NCBI GenBank assembly: GCA_019117325.1
Contig: DWZY01000214.1
Coordinates: 1 to 6,748 of the forward strand
Direction: 5' to 3'
DNA length: 6,748 nucleotides
Source: Candidatus Brevibacterium intestinigallinarum
GTDB lineage: Bacteria > Actinomycetota > Actinomycetes > Actinomycetales > Brevibacteriaceae
Shown piece after piece: positions 1-6,240 of this stretch (within the stretch, counting starts at the first letter, position 1; each line of letters begins with the position of its first letter). The notes beneath the pieces were generated by a model. The model ran no database searches. It was not told the DNA's origin and worked only from the letters and a program-made list of their open reading frames with translations. Both the position numbers and the translations under genes were made by a program.

Positions 1-720
1 GGCCAGCCACATCTCCTCGCAGCTGGCGTCGAACGCGACGGACAGGCCCGCCAGGACCCGGTCGCCCGGACCCAGGCGCTCGCCCTGGCAGAAGAGGCGC
101 GCCTCCGCATCGACGAAGGCGGCGGCGGAGCGATGGCTGACGGCGACGCCCTTGGGCTTGCCGGTCGACCCGGAGGTGAAGATGATCCACGCGTCGTCCG
201 TGAGGGCGGGCGCGCGCAGCTCCGGCTGCTCCTCCCCGGTGCGGGGGCGGCGCGTCTCGATCGCGAAGCCGTCCGTCACGACCGCCCGGACGTCCGCCTC
301 CTCGAAGACGGTGCGGGCCCGCTCGTCTGGATCGTCGACATCGACGGGAACGTAGGCGGCACCCACCATGAGGACGCCGAGGATCGCGGTGTAGAGGTCC
401 GTGGAGCCGGAAGAGACGCGCACACCCACCCGGTCGCCGGGCCCCACCCCGGCATCGGCCAGGGCGAGGGCCCGGTCGCGGATGACGTCGAGGAGCTCGC
501 GGTAGCGCAGGACGACGGTGCCGTCGTCGATCGCCGGGGCCTCCGGGTGCGCGGTCGCGGTCGCGATGAGGAGGTCGATGAGGGTGCGCGGCGGTGCCGC
601 GAGGTCAGCTGCCGGGAACTGCGGTGGGTGCACAGTGCCGTGCGGGCCGGCGATGCGGCGCTGCGCAGCGGCCGGTCCGTCGGGTGGTGCGGACGAGTGA
701 CGTGAGGGGGCGTCAGACAC
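1..720 (-). CDS. Pls/PosA-family nonribosomal peptide synthetase, N-terminal part of adenylation domain (partial, cut by window edge)
   Basis: Reading the minus strand from a GTG at 720-718 gives 240 open codons that reach base 1 in frame, so the gene continues outside the window. The product is an AMP-forming adenylation domain: an A1-like YRELL near residue 73, an A2-like region LMVGAAYVPVD at 117-127, the ATP-binding A3 loop FTSGSTGKPKGV at 181-192, and the start of A4 (FDASCEEMW, 230-238). The stretches AAYVPVDVDDPDERA, SHRSAAAFVDAEA and GPGDRVLAGLSVAFDASCEEMW match what I remember of the poly-lysine synthetase Pls and its relatives. In that family an adenylation domain and carrier domain feed a membrane-embedded C-terminal region that builds an isopeptide-linked homopolymer of a basic amino acid. 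The ~45-residue N-terminus is Pro/Ala-rich. An AGGAG lies about 10 bases before the GTG. Most substrate-code residues, the carrier and the membrane part lie outside, so the amino acid used cannot be read. A plain acyl-CoA ligase is less likely given the family-specific stretches. Confidence 0.86.
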   Translation of the reverse strand, partial: MSDAPSRHSSAPPDGPAAAQRRIAGPHGTVHPPQFPAADLAAPPRTLIDLLIATATAHPEAPAIDDGTVVLRYRELLDVIRDRALALADAGVGPGDRVGVRVSSGSTDLYTAILGVLMVGAAYVPVDVDDPDERARTVFEEADVRAVVTDGFAIETRRPRTGEEQPELRAPALTDDAWIIFTSGSTGKPKGVAVSHRSAAAFVDAEARLFCQGERLGPGDRVLAGLSVAFDASCEEMWLA

Positions 721-756
721 GGATCGGCATCTCCTGCTCAGGGGGCGAACGGGCCG

Positions 757-762
757 ATGATA
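757..762 (-). promoter_or_regulatory. Possible -10 element for the NRPS gene
   Basis: On the minus strand the hexamer is TATCAT, a good match to the TANNNT form of actinobacterial housekeeping -10 boxes. It lies about 36 bases before the GTG start. A TTCACA (772-777) sits only 9 bases upstream of it, too close for a standard -35, so only the -10 is proposed. The divergent gap up to 921 must hold the control elements of both flanking genes; no clear operator palindrome was found in it. Confidence 0.3.
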
Positions 763-851
763 GTCGCGCACTGTGAACAGGAGGTGGCGTGAACGGCCCC
801 AGCCGGTGCCTCCGCTGCCGCGCGGGTGTGCGCTTTCTCACCCGTCCTCGC

Positions 852-857
852 TACGAT
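852..857 (+). promoter_or_regulatory. Possible -10 element for the thioesterase gene
   Basis: TACGAT fits the TANNNT pattern and lies 64 bases before the ATG at 922. The hexamer 17 bases upstream (TGCGCT) is a poor -35. The surrounding GCTACGATCGAG is nearly repeated before the ABC operon (GCTACGATGGAG at 1786-1797), which gives slight extra support that both are promoter cores. Confidence 0.3.
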
Positions 858-912
858 CGAGACCGAGTCGCGGGCACCGCTCCCGCACCCGTCCGATCCC
901 CTCACCGGCCAC

Positions 913-917
913 GGAGG
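913..917 (+). promoter_or_regulatory. Ribosome binding site fixing the thioesterase start
   Basis: GGAGG with a 4-base spacer to the ATG at 922. It supports this start over the in-frame GTG at 826, which lacks a comparable site and would add 32 residues unlike the rest of the protein. The longer form would also cover the candidate -10 box at 852-857. Confidence 0.6.
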
Positions 918-921
918 CAGC

Positions 922-1743
922 ATGTCCCACCCGCTCGACGCCCTCATCGCACTCGAGACAGCCCCGGATTCCGCACAGATCCCGGACGGCCCCGGCCCGC
1001 GCGCTGTCACCGCGCAGACGCACCCGGCCTGGGCGAACATGGTGGGACCCTACGGCGGGGCGACGGCGGCGCAGGCGCTCGCCGCCGTCACGAGTGACCC
1101 GCGGGCACAGGGGCGACCGGCGGCGCTGACCCTCAACTTCACCGCGCCGCTGGCGGACGGCGAGATGCGGATCACGGTCGATCCGGTGCGGACGAACCGG
1201 ACGAACCAGCACTGGACCGTGCAGATCGAGCAGGGGGAGGACGTCGCGCTGACCGGCACCGTCCTCCTCGCCACAGCCCGGGACACGTTCTCGGAGACCG
1301 AGGCCCAGCCGCCTGCGGTGCCGCAGCCCACGGACGTGGATCCCGTCCCGTTCGCCCCCGGCCTGCCGTGGACGGAGAACTATGACTTCCGGATGGTGAG
1401 CGGGATCCCGGGCCGGCCCTCGGACTCGTCGGAGACGATCATGTGGGTGTCCCAGATCCAGCCGCGCGCGTGGGACCACGTGTCGCTGGCCGCGGCCTCG
1501 GACGCGTTCTTCCCGCGGATCTTCGCCCGCACCGGGAAGCCGTCGCCCGCCGGGACCATCACGTACACCGTCTACTTCCACGCCGGCCCCGGCGAGCTCG
1601 CGGAGCAGGGCGAGCACCTGCTGTGCCGCGCCCGGGCCTCCCGATTCCACAAGGGCCTCTTCGATCAGGTGGGGCACGTGTGGGGCGAGGACGGGCGGCT
1701 GCTCGTCACGACGACGCAGCTGGTCTACTTCAAGGGCGTCTGA
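922..1743 (+). CDS. Thioesterase-like superfamily protein (double hotdog, acyl-CoA thioesterase type)
   Basis: Encodes 273 residues, a normal length for a single chain carrying two hotdog folds, as in TesB-like enzymes. The N-terminal half contains WANMVGPYGGATAAQALAAV (about residues 35-54), typical of the first hotdog's central helix region in actinobacterial thioesterase-family proteins, followed by the strand-rich LTLNFTAPLADGEMRI. The second half has the W-DH-SLAAASDAFF helix region (about 184-197) and ends with the family-like DQVGHVWGEDGRLLVTTTQ. Such enzymes hydrolyse acyl-CoA or acyl-carrier thioesters in the cytoplasm; the substrate cannot be read here. No signal peptide or membrane segment is seen. 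The gene diverges from the Pls/PosA synthetase, so a role in editing or substrate supply for it is possible but unproven; general acyl-CoA turnover is the simpler reading. The last codons lie in a 14-bp tandem duplication. I am confident of the fold class and less so of the enzymatic activity. Confidence 0.82.
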   Translation: MSHPLDALIALETAPDSAQIPDGPGPRAVTAQTHPAWANMVGPYGGATAAQALAAVTSDPRAQGRPAALTLNFTAPLADGEMRITVDPVRTNRTNQHWTVQIEQGEDVALTGTVLLATARDTFSETEAQPPAVPQPTDVDPVPFAPGLPWTENYDFRMVSGIPGRPSDSSETIMWVSQIQPRAWDHVSLAAASDAFFPRIFARTGKPSPAGTITYTVYFHAGPGELAEQGEHLLCRARASRFHKGLFDQVGHVWGEDGRLLVTTTQLVYFKGV

Positions 1744-1757
1744 TCAAGGGCGTCTGA
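1730..1757 (+). repeat. Perfect 14-bp tandem duplication spanning the thioesterase stop codon
   Basis: The unit TCAAGGGCGTCTGA occurs twice head to tail (1730-1743 and 1744-1757) without mismatch. The first copy holds the last codons and the TGA stop of the thioesterase gene; the second is out of frame and non-coding. Either copy alone would give the same C-terminus, so the duplication looks neutral for the protein and is probably a recent slippage event. Confidence 0.9.
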
Positions 1758-1786
1758 GCCCACCGTCGGGGTCCGTGCCCGCGAGC

Positions 1787-1792
1787 TACGAT
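1787..1792 (+). promoter_or_regulatory. Possible -10 element for the ABC transporter operon
   Basis: TACGAT lies 44 bases before the ATG at 1837 in the 93-bp gap between the thioesterase and transporter genes. The -35 position (around 1764-1769, CGTCGG) is a poor match. No convincing terminator lies between the two genes, so read-through from the thioesterase gene is also possible. Confidence 0.3.
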
Positions 1793-1836
1793 GGAGCCGC
1801 CTCGCGGGGTTCGCGACGCTGGCCAGAGGGAGGATC

Positions 1837-3690
1837 ATGACCACCGGGACGGTGCACCCGCAGGTGCGTGCCGCGACTCCGCGCAGCGCACTGCTCGTGT
1901 CGGTGCTGACGGGCTGGATCGCAGCCGCGGCGAGCGCACTCCTCTTCGTCCTCCTGGGCAGCGCGATCGACGCACTGCCGCTGGGCGGAACCACGGCCGG
2001 TACCGCAAGCGACGCGCTGCCCGGCGGCGCGTCCGGCAGCGGCTGGCTGTGGGGCGCCCTCGCGCTCGCCGCCCTCACCGCGGTGTGCACGGGCGTGGGC
2101 GCGTGGTGGAGCGAGCGGGCCTCGTCGCTGACGGAGAAGCGGCTGCGAGCCGCGGTCGTGTCCGCCGTCTTCCGGGGCGGGTCCGTCCGGGCCTCGGCGC
2201 AGGCGGGCCGACTGCTCGCGACGGCGACGACCTCGGTGGAGAAGACCGCGCACTACCGCGCCTCGTTCCTGGGGCCCATCACCGCCTCCCTCACGACACC
2301 CCTGCTCGTCCTCCTCATCATGGCGCTGAGCGTCGACGCCGTGACGGCGGGCGTCCTCACGCTGCTCGTCCTGCTCGTCCCGCTGCTGGTGGGCGGGTTC
2401 CAGCGCCTCGTGCGTCCCGTGGGCGGTCGGTACCGCCGGTCGCAGGCGGCCCTCACCGCCGCCTTCGTCGACGCGATCCAGGGGCTCGAGACCCTCGTCC
2501 TCGCCCGTGCCGCCCACCGCAGGGCAGAACTGCTGGCTCGCCGCGGTGAGGAGCACCGGCGCTCCCTCATGCGGATGCTGGCGGTCAACCAGCTGCTCAT
2601 CCTCGTCGTGGATGCTGCCTTCTCCCTGGGCGTGGTCGTCGCGGCGGCCGTCCTCGCCGTCGTCCGAGTGGCGCACGGCGATCTCACGCTGGGCGACGGG
2701 GCGGCCATCCTCCTCATGACGACGCTCGTCATCGGTCCCGTCGACGTCGTGGGCCAGTTCTTCTACATCGGGATCGCGGGCCGCGCTGCGCAGACGCAGA
2801 TCGGCTCCGTCGTGACGGCGGCGGACCCGGGCGCACCTGCCCCGGAAGGCGACGCTGCGAAGGGAACGGCCGGGCAGGACACGGCTGCCCAGGATGCCGC
2901 CGCGCTGGATGCCGCCGAGGCCGCGCGGGCACCCCGCACCGCGTCCGGTGTGCGTGCGGGCGAGTCCACGGACGCCCTCGTCCTCGAGGGCGTCGACGCG
3001 GGCTGGCCTGGTGGGCCCACGGTGCTTGAGGGGCTGAGCCTGCGGGTGGCCCGCGGCGAGCACGTCGCTCTCGTGGGCCCCAGCGGGTCCGGCAAGTCGA
3101 CCGTCGCGGCACTCCTCCAGGGACACCTCGTCGCACGCTCCGGCACGGTGCGCGTCGACGGGATCGATCCGGGTCGGGAGCCCGCCCGGGCGCGCCAGCG
3201 CATCGCCGCGGTCTCGCAGCGGGCGTTCCACTTCCTGGGCACGATCGAGGACAACCTGCGGATCGCGGCGCCGCAGGCCAGTGAGGCGCAGCTGTGGGAC
3301 GCACTGGAGCGTGCCGGGATGCGCGCGGATGTCGAGGCGATGCCCGCGGGGCTTGCCACGTCCGTGGGGGAGCAGGGAGCTCTGCTGTCCGGCGGTCAGT
3401 CCCAGCGGCTGGCGATCGCGCGCGCCTGGCTGAGCGATGCGCCGATCCTCGTGCTCGATGAGCCCACCTCGCAGGTCGACCTGGCCGCGGAGGAGCAGAT
3501 CCTCGCGGCCCTGCGACGACTGGCAGCGGAACGGACAGTGCTCATGATCGCGCACCGGCCCGGTGCCATCCTCGCAGCGGACAGGATCGTCCGCATCGAT
3601 CCGATCGGGACATCGGCCACGGCCTCGGACCCGGCCGTCGGCACACCGCGGCCCTCTGTGCACGCGTCGAGCCGGGAGGCGCACTCGTGA
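1837..3690 (+). CDS. ABC exporter half-transporter, CydD-like (membrane domain + ATPase)
   Basis: Encodes 617 residues: an exporter-type membrane domain followed by an ATPase domain. Six hydrophobic segments are visible at about 18-44, 70-91, 148-168, 171-188, 251-277 and 287-308. An Ala/Asp-rich, probably flexible linker (about 328-378) leads to the ATPase. All ATPase motifs are intact: Walker A GPSGSGKST (414-422, K420), Q-loop Q461, signature SGGQ (518-521), Walker B ILVLDEP with catalytic E542, D-loop SQVD and switch H573. The A-loop aromatic is Trp (W390) instead of the usual Tyr. The ATG follows AGAGGGAGG; the next gene starts inside its stop codon, so the two are co-translated and probably form a heterodimer. 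The membrane-domain layout and pairing resemble CydD of the CydDC exporters, which in E. coli are linked to thiol or haem handling and cytochrome bd assembly. No cydAB is in view, so the substrate is unknown; peptide or metabolite export is an alternative. Confidence 0.85.
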   Translation: MTTGTVHPQVRAATPRSALLVSVLTGWIAAAASALLFVLLGSAIDALPLGGTTAGTASDALPGGASGSGWLWGALALAALTAVCTGVGAWWSERASSLTEKRLRAAVVSAVFRGGSVRASAQAGRLLATATTSVEKTAHYRASFLGPITASLTTPLLVLLIMALSVDAVTAGVLTLLVLLVPLLVGGFQRLVRPVGGRYRRSQAALTAAFVDAIQGLETLVLARAAHRRAELLARRGEEHRRSLMRMLAVNQLLILVVDAAFSLGVVVAAAVLAVVRVAHGDLTLGDGAAILLMTTLVIGPVDVVGQFFYIGIAGRAAQTQIGSVVTAADPGAPAPEGDAAKGTAGQDTAAQDAAALDAAEAARAPRTASGVRAGESTDALVLEGVDAGWPGGPTVLEGLSLRVARGEHVALVGPSGSGKSTVAALLQGHLVARSGTVRVDGIDPGREPARARQRIAAVSQRAFHFLGTIEDNLRIAAPQASEAQLWDALERAGMRADVEAMPAGLATSVGEQGALLSGGQSQRLAIARAWLSDAPILVLDEPTSQVDLAAEEQILAALRRLAAERTVLMIAHRPGAILAADRIVRIDPIGTSATASDPAVGTPRPSVHASSREAHS

Positions 3691-5468
3691 GGGAGATCCA
3701 GGAGAGCCGCCTCGACACCGCCGGCTGGCTCGTGTCCCGCACGCGCGGACTGCTCGCCCCGCTCATCGCCTCGACACTGGCGCGGATCGTCTCGCAGCAG
3801 CTGGGGATCGCGCTGCTCGTGCTCATGGCCGCAGCCCTCGCCCGTGCCGTCGCGGGCGAGGCGCCCCGGGCGGGTGCGCTCGCCGCGATCCTCGTCGTCC
3901 TCGCACTGCTCAAGGCGGGACTGCGCTATGCCGAGCACTACGCGGGGCACTGGGTCGCCTTCACCGCACTCCAGCGGCTGCGCGAGCTCTTCGTCACCGC
4001 CCTCATCCCGCAGGCCCCGGCAGCCACCCGCGGCCGAGCCGGTGCCGCCCTCGTGGGGACCGCGACTCGCGACATCGATCGCATCGAGGTGTTCTTCGCC
4101 CACACCTTCCCGCCCGCCGTCTCCGCGGTCATCGCGCCGTCGATCGCGCTCACGTGGCTGGGCACGGCCGTGGACGCGGGACTCGCCCTCATCCTCATGC
4201 CCTTCGCGCTCGTCGTGCTGCTGATCCCGCTCGTCTCTGCCGGCACCGTCTGGCGGTCGGCCGGGACGGTCGCTGCGGGCCGCGGCGAGGTCGCCGCGCA
4301 CGTGGGCGATGACATCCACGGGACGGCCGAGGTGCTCCAGCTGGGGGCACAGGACCGCCGCCTCGCCTCGCTGGCAGCGGCAGATGACCGGCTCACGCGG
4401 GCCCGGACGGCCTCGGGCGCGGTCCAGGGTGCGCGCACCGGTGCCATCGCCCTCGTGCACGCGGCGGCCCTCATCGCCGTGGTCCTCGTCGCCGTGCGGA
4501 CGGGTGCCAGCGCCCAGGAGGTCGTCATCGCCCTCGCGGTCGCGGTGGGCCTGCGCGGTCCGCTGGGCGGCATCGACTCGTTCATGGCGGGCCTCGACGC
4601 CGCACTCGCGTCCGCGCAGCGGCTGCGGGCGATCGTCGATGCGCCGCCGGCGGTGACCGATCCCGAGGCCCCGGTGACCTCACCGGGGACAGCCGCCGCG
4701 GCCTCGGGAGACGGGGCAGGTCCCGGCGTGCGCCTGCGCGGAGTCTCACTCACGTACCCGTCGCACATCGAAGGGGCGGCCCCGGCGGTTCCCGCGCGGC
4801 CGGCCCTCGCGGATGCGGATGTCGCGCTGCCGGCGGGGGAGTGGTCCTTCGTCGTGGGCGTCTCCGGCAGCGGGAAGTCGACGCTGGCCTCCCTGCTGCT
4901 GCGCGTGCACGACCCGGATGCGGGCGAGGTGCTCCTGGGTGAGTCGCGCGTCGCGGACCTGCCGCTGGATGATCTGCGTCGCCGCGTCGCACTCGTCGAC
5001 CAGCGACCCACGCTCCTCATCGACACGGTGCGGGAGAACGTCCGGTTGGCACAGCCCGAGGCGACGGATGAGCAGGTGCGAGAGGTACTGGCCGTCGTGG
5101 GGCTGACGGACTGGGTCGACGGACTGCCGTCCGGGCTCGACACGACACTGGCGGCCGGGCGCACGGAGGTCTCCGGGGGCCAGCTGCAGCGGTTGGCGCT
5201 GGCACGGGCGCTGCTGGCGGAACCGGACGTGCTCGTGCTGGATGAGGCGCTCAGCCAGCTCGACGAGCAGACGGCGCACGATGTGCGTGCCGAGCTGGAG
5301 CGTCGCTGGCCGGGACGCACGACGCTCGAGGTGACGCACCGGGTCGATCGGGTGCCTGCGGACGCGCATGTCGTCGTCATCGATGCGGGACGGATCGTGC
5401 AGCGGGGGAGGGCGGGCGAGCTCCTGGCGGAGTCGGATGGCGCGCTGGCCCGCCTCGCCGCGCGGTGA
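3687..5468 (+). CDS. ABC exporter half-transporter, CydC-like (membrane domain + ATPase)
   Basis: Encodes 593 residues starting at GTG 3687, which overlaps the preceding stop by 4 bases (GTGA). GGGAGG at 3674-3679 with a 7-base spacer supports this start. Hydrophobic segments lie at about 25-55, 60-78, 144-162, 163-186, 248-270 and 275-293. The stretch LRYAEHYAGHWVAFTALQRL and the later DIDRIEVFFAHTFPP are typical of the CydC-like exporter branch, where an R-Y-x-E-x-x-x-x-H pattern follows the second helix. ATPase motifs: A-loop Y357, Walker A GVSGSGKST (391-399, K397), Q-loop Q439, signature VSGGQ (495-499), Walker B VLVLDE with E520, and H551. The usual DEPTS is DEALS here, but catalytic residues are kept, so both ATP sites of the presumed heterodimer look functional. 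A Pro/Ala/Gly-rich linker (about 318-347) separates the domains. The gene ends 40 bases before a strong hairpin. The substrate is unknown; a CydDC role cannot be shown without cytochrome bd genes nearby. Confidence 0.85.
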   Translation: MREIQESRLDTAGWLVSRTRGLLAPLIASTLARIVSQQLGIALLVLMAAALARAVAGEAPRAGALAAILVVLALLKAGLRYAEHYAGHWVAFTALQRLRELFVTALIPQAPAATRGRAGAALVGTATRDIDRIEVFFAHTFPPAVSAVIAPSIALTWLGTAVDAGLALILMPFALVVLLIPLVSAGTVWRSAGTVAAGRGEVAAHVGDDIHGTAEVLQLGAQDRRLASLAAADDRLTRARTASGAVQGARTGAIALVHAAALIAVVLVAVRTGASAQEVVIALAVAVGLRGPLGGIDSFMAGLDAALASAQRLRAIVDAPPAVTDPEAPVTSPGTAAAASGDGAGPGVRLRGVSLTYPSHIEGAAPAVPARPALADADVALPAGEWSFVVGVSGSGKSTLASLLLRVHDPDAGEVLLGESRVADLPLDDLRRRVALVDQRPTLLIDTVRENVRLAQPEATDEQVREVLAVVGLTDWVDGLPSGLDTTLAAGRTEVSGGQLQRLALARALLAEPDVLVLDEALSQLDEQTAHDVRAELERRWPGRTTLEVTHRVDRVPADAHVVVIDAGRIVQRGRAGELLAESDGALARLAAR

Positions 5469-5508
5469 GTGACCGGGCGGCAGCGGACGCGCACAGCTGC
5501 GCGCGGAC

Positions 5509-5548
5509 AACGGAAATGCCCCGAGCCGAAGCTCGGGGCATTCCCGTT
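5509..5548. terminator. Bidirectional hairpin terminator between the ABC operon and tRNA-Pro
   Basis: A perfect 12-bp stem (5515-5526 with 5531-5542, core ATGCCCCGAGC) closes a CGAA loop. After one A/C mismatch, five more pairs extend it (AACGG at 5509-5513 with CCGTT at 5544-5548). T-rich bases follow on the plus strand (TTCTGCTTGTACTT) and a shorter TTTCCGTTGT on the minus strand. It lies 40 bases after the transporter stop and about 19 bases beyond the 3' end of the tRNA on the opposite strand, so it can end both convergent transcripts. Confidence 0.85.
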
Positions 5549-5567
5549 CTGCTTGTACTTCACGCGG

Positions 5568-5641
5568 TCGGGCTAGCGGGATTCGAACCCACGACCTCCT
5601 GACCCCCAGTCAGGCGCGCTACCAAGCTGCGCCATAGCCCG
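5568..5641 (-). tRNA. tRNA-Pro (anticodon GGG)
   Basis: A full 74-base cloverleaf reads on the minus strand. The acceptor arm is CGGGCTA/TAGCCCG (all seven pairs), the D-stem GCGC/GCGC with loop AGCTTGGTA, the anticodon stem CCTGA/TCAGG with loop CTGGGGG, the variable loop AGGTC, the T-stem GTGGG/CCCGC with one G-T pair, and the T-loop TTCGAAT. The anticodon is at 5605-5607 and reads CCC/CCU proline codons. The discriminator base is A. The 3' CCA is not encoded (the next bases are CCG), so it must be added by the CCA-adding enzyme, as is common in actinobacteria. Confidence 0.97.
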
Positions 5642-5665
5642 TCCAGTCCCTCAGGACCGAGGATG

Positions 5666-5694
5666 AGCTTATCCAGGCGCGCGCGGCAGGGCAA
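5666..5694 (-). promoter_or_regulatory. Probable promoter of tRNA-Pro
   Basis: On the minus strand TTGCCC (5689-5694) and TAAGCT (5666-5671) are separated by exactly 17 bases, a sound -35/-10 pair for a housekeeping sigma factor. The -10 ends 24 bases before the mature 5' end of the tRNA, leaving a short leader for RNase P to remove. Confidence 0.5.
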
Positions 5695-5797
5695 ATCGGC
5701 GCCCTGTGATCCACGCCCCACTGGCGTGTGCAGGGGCAGCGGCGCTCGTCGCGCAGATGGAGTCGGGGCTCGATGCGATCTGCGACACGGATGCGGC

Positions 5798-5803
5798 TAT
5801 GCT
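5798..5803 (+). promoter_or_regulatory. Possible -10 element for gcvH
   Basis: TATGCT matches the TANNNT pattern and lies 32 bases before the gcvH ATG. No good -35 is found at the usual spacing. The rest of the 194-bp gap between the tRNA and gcvH holds the tRNA promoter and otherwise shows nothing I can name; no glycine riboswitch core was seen. Confidence 0.35.
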
Positions 5804-5835
5804 GGTGGGGACAGTCCTGACGAGGAGGAGTTGAC

Positions 5836-6240
5836 ATGGCTGATCTCACCTATCCCCAGGGCCTGCGCTATTCGGCAGAGCACGAGTGGGTCGCGCAGAC
5901 GGATGACGCGTCAGTCGTGCGCGTGGGGATCACGGACTTCGCGCAGGACTCGCTGGGCGACGTCGTGTTCGTCGACATCCCGGACGTGGGCGACTCGGTG
6001 AGCGCTGGCGAATCGTGCGGCGAGGTGGAGAGCACGAAGAGCGTCTCCGACCTCGTGGCGCCGGTCTCCGGTGAGGTCATCGTCGTGAATGAGGCGCTCG
6101 AGGACTCCCCGGAGACGATCAATTCGGCCCCGTACGACGACGGGTGGCTCTACGAGGTGCGCCTGTCCGACCCGGCCGAGGTCGACGCGCTCATGGACAG
6201 TGCGGCCTACGCGGCCGCAGTCGAAAGCGAAGGAGCCTGA
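5836..6240 (+). CDS. gcvH: Glycine cleavage system H protein (lipoyl carrier)
   Basis: Encodes 134 residues, close to the usual ~125-130 of bacterial H proteins. The N-terminus has the family's YSAEHEWV (12-19), followed by VRVGITDFAQDSLGDVVFVD, and then ESTKSVSD, whose Lys68 is the predicted lipoylation site. The conserved PVSGEVIVVNEAL and the GWLYEVRL stretch near the C-terminus complete the fold. GcvH carries the aminomethyl group from the P protein (glycine decarboxylase) to the T and L proteins in the cytoplasm; it can also serve as a lipoyl donor to other enzymes. AGGAGG at 5823-5828 with a 7-base spacer fixes the start. gcvP and gcvT are not next to it here. The next gene starts within the stop codon (TGATG), so the two are translationally coupled. 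Confidence 0.96.
   Translation: MADLTYPQGLRYSAEHEWVAQTDDASVVRVGITDFAQDSLGDVVFVDIPDVGDSVSAGESCGEVESTKSVSDLVAPVSGEVIVVNEALEDSPETINSAPYDDGWLYEVRLSDPAEVDALMDSAAYAAAVESEGA

Noticed and set aside
133..705. Plus-strand 190-codon open frame
   Set aside because: It lies antisense to the NRPS gene, is Arg/Gly/Asp-rich with no domain, and the minus strand gives clear adenylation motifs in the same place.
826..921. Longer form of the thioesterase from GTG 826
   Set aside because: No ribosome binding site, Pro/Arg-rich extra residues, and it would overlap the candidate -10; GGAGG supports ATG 922.
1758..1786. Terminator after the thioesterase gene
   Set aside because: Only a 4-bp CGGG/CCCG stem can be formed and no T-run follows.
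1786..3684. Minus-strand 632-codon open frame antisense to the CydD-like gene
   Set aside because: It is a high-GC shadow frame: Arg/His/Asp-rich, no recognisable fold, no ribosome binding site; the plus strand carries all ATPase motifs.
3938..5563. Minus-strand 541-codon open frame antisense to the CydC-like gene
   Set aside because: Ser/Arg/Thr-rich composition without motifs, and it begins inside the region of the shared terminator; it is a shadow of the transporter gene.
5642..5835. Glycine riboswitch before gcvH
   Set aside because: The gap is short, partly occupied by the tRNA promoter, and I could not find the conserved aptamer core or paired stems.
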